Shown piece after piece: positions 59,667-64,000 of a stretch of DNA of 64,000 nucleotides; position 1 is the first letter of the stretch, and every line of letters begins with the position of its first letter. Position numbers and translations under genes: made by a program. This DNA comes from Micractinium sp. NFX-FRZ. Taxonomy: Eukaryota > Chlorophyta > Trebouxiophyceae > Chlorellales > Chlorellaceae. The stretch is from NCBI GenBank assembly GCA_029339195.1, contig JAPTJF010000167.1, positions 54,731 to 118,730 on the forward strand, in the 5' to 3' direction. The notes below the pieces were generated by a model that was not told where the DNA came from, made no database searches, and saw only the letters and a program-made list of their open reading frames with translations.

Positions 59667-61437
59667 ATGGCACCCAAGGAGCTCGACACTGCCATCAGAT
59701 GGGCGAAAGGCGCGGTTTCAGTGCGCGCTGACAAAGCTCCGGGGGTTGCAGCCCGCATCTCAGCCTCCGCGGAGCTGCCGCTGCCGCCGCCGGCCCTGTT
59801 TGAGCTGCTTGTGCACCCAGACGGAGCCCTGATCACGCGGGGCATCAATCGCTGCACCTACCGCAAGGTGATCAGCAGCACGTTCAGCAGCATCCTCGAG
59901 GAAGAGGACAGCCCCGAGGGCGGCAGTCAAGACGGCGGCACTGGCGGGCGTAGCGGCGGCGATGCGTACGGCACGGCAGGCAGCCGAGCCACGACCACCA
60001 TTGAGGGCTGCATCAGCGGCAGCGGCACCAGCGGCTTTGGCACACAGACTGTGGAAGTTGAAAATGAGAGCGGTGAGCTCCCTGGGGGGAGGCGGGGTAT
60101 TTCATGCCGCATCTGGGCGGTGCTGAAACATCGCCTACTCAACCCACGGCCCCACCCCTCCCAACCCTGATCCTCGCTCGTGGGCACTGACACCCGCACC
60201 CCTCCTGCTCCTGCCCCTCCACCCGGCGCCCGCCCCACAGACTGGCACTTCCTGATGTTCAAAGGGTCAATCAGGACGCGCATGGCGGTGGTGGAGGACC
60301 ACGCCGCCTGCACCATGCACGTACAGCTGGCGCCAGGTGGCAACGCGCCGCTGCAGCTGCTGGACGCCAGGTGGAAGGTGGCGCCAGGTGAGTGGGGGGT
60401 GCTGTTGCTTCGGAGGCAGGCGAGAATTCCGTGACTCTGGGACAGCGCACCGCGACGAGCCAAGCCCTGCCAGGCCTGCCACTGCTGTTCTGACCAGCCG
60501 GCACTCCCGCTCGCCTGCCTGCCTGCTTCTGATGCCCCGTGTGTCCCCATTTGCACCCGCCTGGATTGCCACGTCGCCTCTCCCACCCCCTCCAGCCCAC
60601 CTTCCCAACCGCCGCAGGCAGCACCCCCGGCAGCAGCTTGCTGACTTTGGAGCAGGAGGTGCATCCCCACCTGCCTGGCATGATGCACGGGGGCTTCCGG
60701 AACATGGCAGCGAAGCAGGTGGGGAAGGGGTGGGACTGGGGGGGCGGCATACATGACTGGCACATGAGCCGGGGGGCTCAGCTGCTGGCAGGGCGCACCT
60801 GGGGGGGAGGGCACATCGAGACTGCCCCCCTCCCAGCACGACATGCCCAACTGCATGCTCCCCGTGCGTACCGCGTGCCTCTCCTCCTGCCTCCACATGT
60901 GTGGCGCCGCACGGGGTGTGAGTGCTGCGCATGACCTGACCCTGTGTGCTCACAATCTTTAGGGGCCAGGGGGCCCTCCTCCACCTGCAAGTGCGCATGT
61001 GTGCAGTGAGCGCCAGCACCCCGCCCATGCATCACCCAAACCCCAGGGTTTTGTTGCGCAGCCTGAGCGCCTGCTGAGCCACGCCTCCTGTGCCGCCCCT
61101 GCTGCAGGTGCGCAAGTTTTTCGAGGACCTGTACGCCGAGGCGCTGCGCATCACCGCGGGCCGCCCCTCCCTGCAGCCCTACGCCTTGGTGGCGCACACA
61201 GAGATAGACCCAGACTCAGTGCTGGGGCCCGCTGCCTCCATCTCCACACAAGGGAGTGGTGGCAGCGGGGGGAGCGGGGACCCCAGCAGCCCGCGCGCGC
61301 GCCTGCGCTCGCTGTCCAACAGCCTGCGCTCCCTCTCCAGCGGCCTGCGCTCCCTCTCACGCTCCGTCAGCCGCAGCTTGAGCATGCACCCCGCCTCGCG
61401 GCGCCACAGGAGGCAAGGGAGCACGCTGCACGAGTGA
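59667..61437 (+). CDS. START/SRPBCC-like (polyketide cyclase-type) protein with LRSLS tail
   Basis: Four exons (59667-60072, 60241-60387, 60618-60718, 61108-61437) give about 327 residues. The start MAPKELDTAIRWAKG leads to ISASAELPLPPPALFELLVH, the first strand and helix typical of SRPBCC lipid-binding folds, where a small molecule sits in a helix-grip cavity. WHFLMFKGSIRTRMAVVEDH, APLQLLDARWKVAP, SLLTLEQEVHP and VRKFFEDLYAEAL continue the fold. A Gly/Ser-rich loop interrupts the early strands. The tail has a repeated LRSLS motif in a Ser/Arg-rich stretch that could be an amphipathic, basic membrane-binding segment. Ligand and location are unknown. Similar plant and algal proteins are annotated only as polyketide cyclase-like. 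Confidence 0.6.
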
Positions 61438-62576
61438 GCGGCAGGTGCAGGCATGTCCCGGCAGGTTGCGTGCGCGCCTGGGTCGGGCACGCCTGCAGGG
61501 TGTGACCCACTTTTGCACAGCTTTTCCTGCTCTAATGCTCGCCCCTTTTGATCCGAAGAGTCTCCGCTTAATTCTCCCAGTCCCATCCTTCACTGCCTGT
61601 GTGCCTCTGTCCCGCTGCCCGTGCCCCGGTTTGCTGGCTGATTCATTCATTCATTCATTTACAGCGCCGCAGCAACACAAAAGTGTGCCGCAGATGCGTC
61701 ATCCCAGTTTGCTGGCTGATGACCTCCCAAAACTTCCGCCCCACCATCCCGCCCGCACAGAACATCCTACTTCCCCCCTGCCCCCCATGCACATCACAGG
61801 GACCTCCTTTCTTCCATGGCAACATCATCACCCGTAACCTTAACCACATCTGCTGTCTGCTCGCTCAGCGTTCCTGCCGACCTCCCTGCCTGCCTGCCCG
61901 GCCCCTGCCCCTTGCCTGTTTGCTGTGTCTGTTGTACCTTGATAATATTGTGAGATTTGTCATGCTGTACTGAAGTTGCGATTGGATGCCAAACACGCTG
62001 TCCAGGGGTGTTGGTAGGTGCCAGCCGACACGCAGTGCCAGCACTCACGGCAGCCTGCCAGGCTCAGCAAGCTGCAACGCTGCGCCTGCCTGAACACGGG
62101 AAGGGCCTCGTCCTAAGGTAGAAGTTTGTGTGACTTTAGGGACACCACGGCACATCCAACCAAGCGTTGGCCAGACAAGGAGGCAGGATGCGGTACCCCC
62201 AGGGGCGCCATCGCCGCCAGTGCCGGCAACCCAAGCGGCGTACCGCCGCCCGGCCCGTGGAAGGCCTGCAAGCACAGGTGAAGGCACCAGCAGCAGCGTG
62301 GTGGAGACACTACAGGACCACACTGTTAATAATCAGCGTTCTAAGCAGCGCATGTCAAGAACGCAATGCGAGGCACTCTTTGATGATAGGGTGTGGTCGC
62401 TCTCAAATTGGGTGTGTGGCTCAGGTTGGCCAGGTTCACAGCAGGCAGTACCGGATTGTCACTACAGCTTCGTCGTAGCGCAAGCATGGCCGCCTTTCTG
62501 GTGCTTGCGCAATCAAAATCAAACCATTCATTTAGGAAAGAGGCGCCCCAGGGCTCTCAGGCAGGCCGCTCTTGAG
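61438..62576. other. Intergenic, 1.1 kb
   Basis: No supported gene. It has a short ATTC repeat near 61641-61660 and an AT-richer patch near 61940-61970. It should hold the 3' UTR of the SRPBCC gene and the promoter of the transporter. Confidence 0.45.
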
Positions 62577-64000
62577 ATGGCCGCCCTTGAGCCAGCCGAG
62601 CTCTGCTTCTCGCGGCTCACTCTCACCACTGGCGGTCGATCACCAAAGCAGCTGTTGCGTGGCATCTCAGGCCGCTGCCTGGGAGGCGCCATCACCGCGG
62701 TGGTGGGGCCCAGCGGCGCCGGCAAGTCGCTCCTGGTGCGCGGCGGGGCCGCCAGGCGGGGCTGCCTGTCCCCACCAGCCCGTCATTGCTGTCATCTTGA
62801 TCACTCGCCATTCCCATGCCATTGCAATGCCGCTTTCGGGGCTCACAAAAACGTTACGCAGCTCCCTTTGCCTGCAGCTGGATGTGCTGGCTGGGCAGCC
62901 GCCGCTGGGCTGCGCCATGAGCGGCAGCATTCTGTTGGACGGCGCGCCGCTGAGCCCCGATGTCATGCAGGAGCGGGCCTGCCTGGTGCTGCAGAACGAC
63001 GTGCTTTTGGCCACGGCTACCGTACGGGAAATGGTGGGTCGGGGGTGAGGGAGCTCCCCACCAAAGTAAAAAAAAATAACAAAAAAGAAAAATGCCAGCG
63101 CGCGATGCTTGGCACTGCGTTTCTTGGCTGCGCAGTTGCATTAACCAACTGGCACAGCCCTGTTGGTCAATGCAAGCTCTGCGCCAGTTTTCCAACGCAA
63201 CTGCACTGCCCTCCAAGTGCGGTGCAGGTCACACACTCGGCCTTGCTGCGCCTGCCAGCCGACATGCCACAGGAGGCAAAGCTGGAGCGGGTGGAGACCA
63301 TCCTGCAGCAGCTGGTGAGTGCTGGCGGCAGTGGGGGAGTGAAGCATGAGGCGTACGGCAGGTAGACTGCCAAGGCTTGCAGTATCTTGCAGCCCCCGCC
63401 CCCTGTGCATGCCCCGCCCTGCCCTGCCAGGCTCTCCCGTTGCATCACCCTCGGCCAACGCCGTTGAGCCATGCTGTGCTTGAACTGCCGGCCGGCAGGA
63501 CCTTGCTATGGTAGCTGACTGGCGCCTTTGGCTTAATTTCCTGTTGGCTTCCTTAACCCCACGCCTTCGGGCTGTGATCTTCTTCTTCTTCTTGGCAGGA
63601 CCTTGCTGTCTGTGCCGACAGCCTGATTGGCGACGCAGACGGGGGCAGGCAGCGGCTGTCGGGGGGCCAGCGCCGGCGCACCACGCTGGCCATTGAGCTC
63701 GTGCGCCTGCCCCGCCTGCTGCTGCTGGACGAACCGCTGTCAGGTGAGCTCAAGCTTGTTCCCTGGCCTGCCACGCCTGCCTGCCTGCCAGAGGGCCGGA
63801 GCAACGTTGCCTCTGCTGCGCCTCCAGCCCACAGGCCTTGCACCATGCCTCCAGCTGAGCCCAGCCCTGCTCTCTTGAGAGAGAAGAATGTTCCCAGCCG
63901 CCCACCATGGGGCGGCACTGCCTTCACTAGTGGTTCAGCTCCATTATGCACACGTTATTGCACACCTTCTTGCGTGTGTGTATTGGTCACACGCACGTTC
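62577..64000 (+). CDS. ABCG-type ATP-binding cassette transporter (N-terminal part; runs off window)
   Basis: Four exons are visible (62577-62735, 62878-63033, 63228-63314, 63599-63743), then an intron to the window edge. They encode the nucleotide-binding domain of a half-size ABCG transporter: LLRGISGRCLGGAITAVVGP, Walker A GPSGAGKS, LDVLAGQPPLG, GSILLDGAPL, CLVLQNDVLLATATVREM (Q-loop), ALLRLPADM, the signature LSGGQRRRTTLAIELVR, and Walker B LLLLDEPLSG. The NBD-first order and VREM/LRLPADM region fit ABCG. The signature Gln in LSGGQ and the Leu in DEPLSG differ from the usual SGGE and DEPTSG of ABCG members. The membrane domain is beyond the window, so the substrate is unknown. The ATG at 62577 lies 16 residues before TTGGRSPKQLL. 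Confidence 0.82.

Overview
The window reads as nuclear DNA of a green alga, most likely a Chlorella-like trebouxiophyte. The evidence is high GC, genes split into many short GT-AG introns of about 100-500 bases, long Ala/Gln/Ser codon runs, UGUAA poly(A) signals, and a plastid chlorophyll b reductase. The organism call is inference. I found no tRNA, rRNA, transposon or CRISPR array. Gene models were built by hand from reading frame, splice-site phase and family motifs. Where I give a protein length, the exon phases add up.

Layout. 1-1636 (+): 3' end of a hybrid histidine kinase (receiver domain). 3034-7200 (-): a LYR-family protein and NOL, a chlorophyll(ide) b reductase. 8116-12251 (-): a conserved plastid-type membrane protein with a large disordered N-terminus. 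12995-16631 (+): a nucleolin-like protein with two RRMs. 17248-19320 (-): a Gln-rich protein, head-to-head across 157 bp with a small hypothetical gene (19478 onward, +). 20575-21314 (-): an ENOD93-like small membrane protein. 21724-27781 (-): a 1,191-residue fusion of an apparently dead low-molecular-weight tyrosine phosphatase with plastid-type helical repeats. 28218-30673 (-): a type II Golgi sulfotransferase. 32260-35969 (-): an SRPK kinase. 36667-45147 (-): a giant Sfi1-like centrin-binding protein with a fascin-like N-terminus. 45492-50729 (+): CCR4-NOT subunit NOT3, head-to-head with the Sfi1 gene. 51666-53687 (-): an ankyrin protein. 54100-56299 (-): a DUF486 membrane protein. 57017-58942 (+): an ADP-ribose/CDP-alcohol diphosphatase-like phosphoesterase. 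59667-61437 (+): a START/SRPBCC-like protein. 62577 to the window end (+): an ABCG transporter, cut by the window edge.

The genes are mostly unrelated housekeeping and regulatory functions with no operon-like logic. RNA metabolism is well represented (nucleolin-like protein, SRPK, NOT3).

The most unusual signal is structural. In at least eight of the eighteen genes, an intron carries a degraded or fresh copy of the neighbouring exon edge. Most copies lie about 85-125 bp from the real junction and many carry a duplicated splice site. This looks like repeated local tandem duplication across exon-intron boundaries. It could be a source of intron growth, alternative splice sites or intron gain, and it deserves a genome-wide test.
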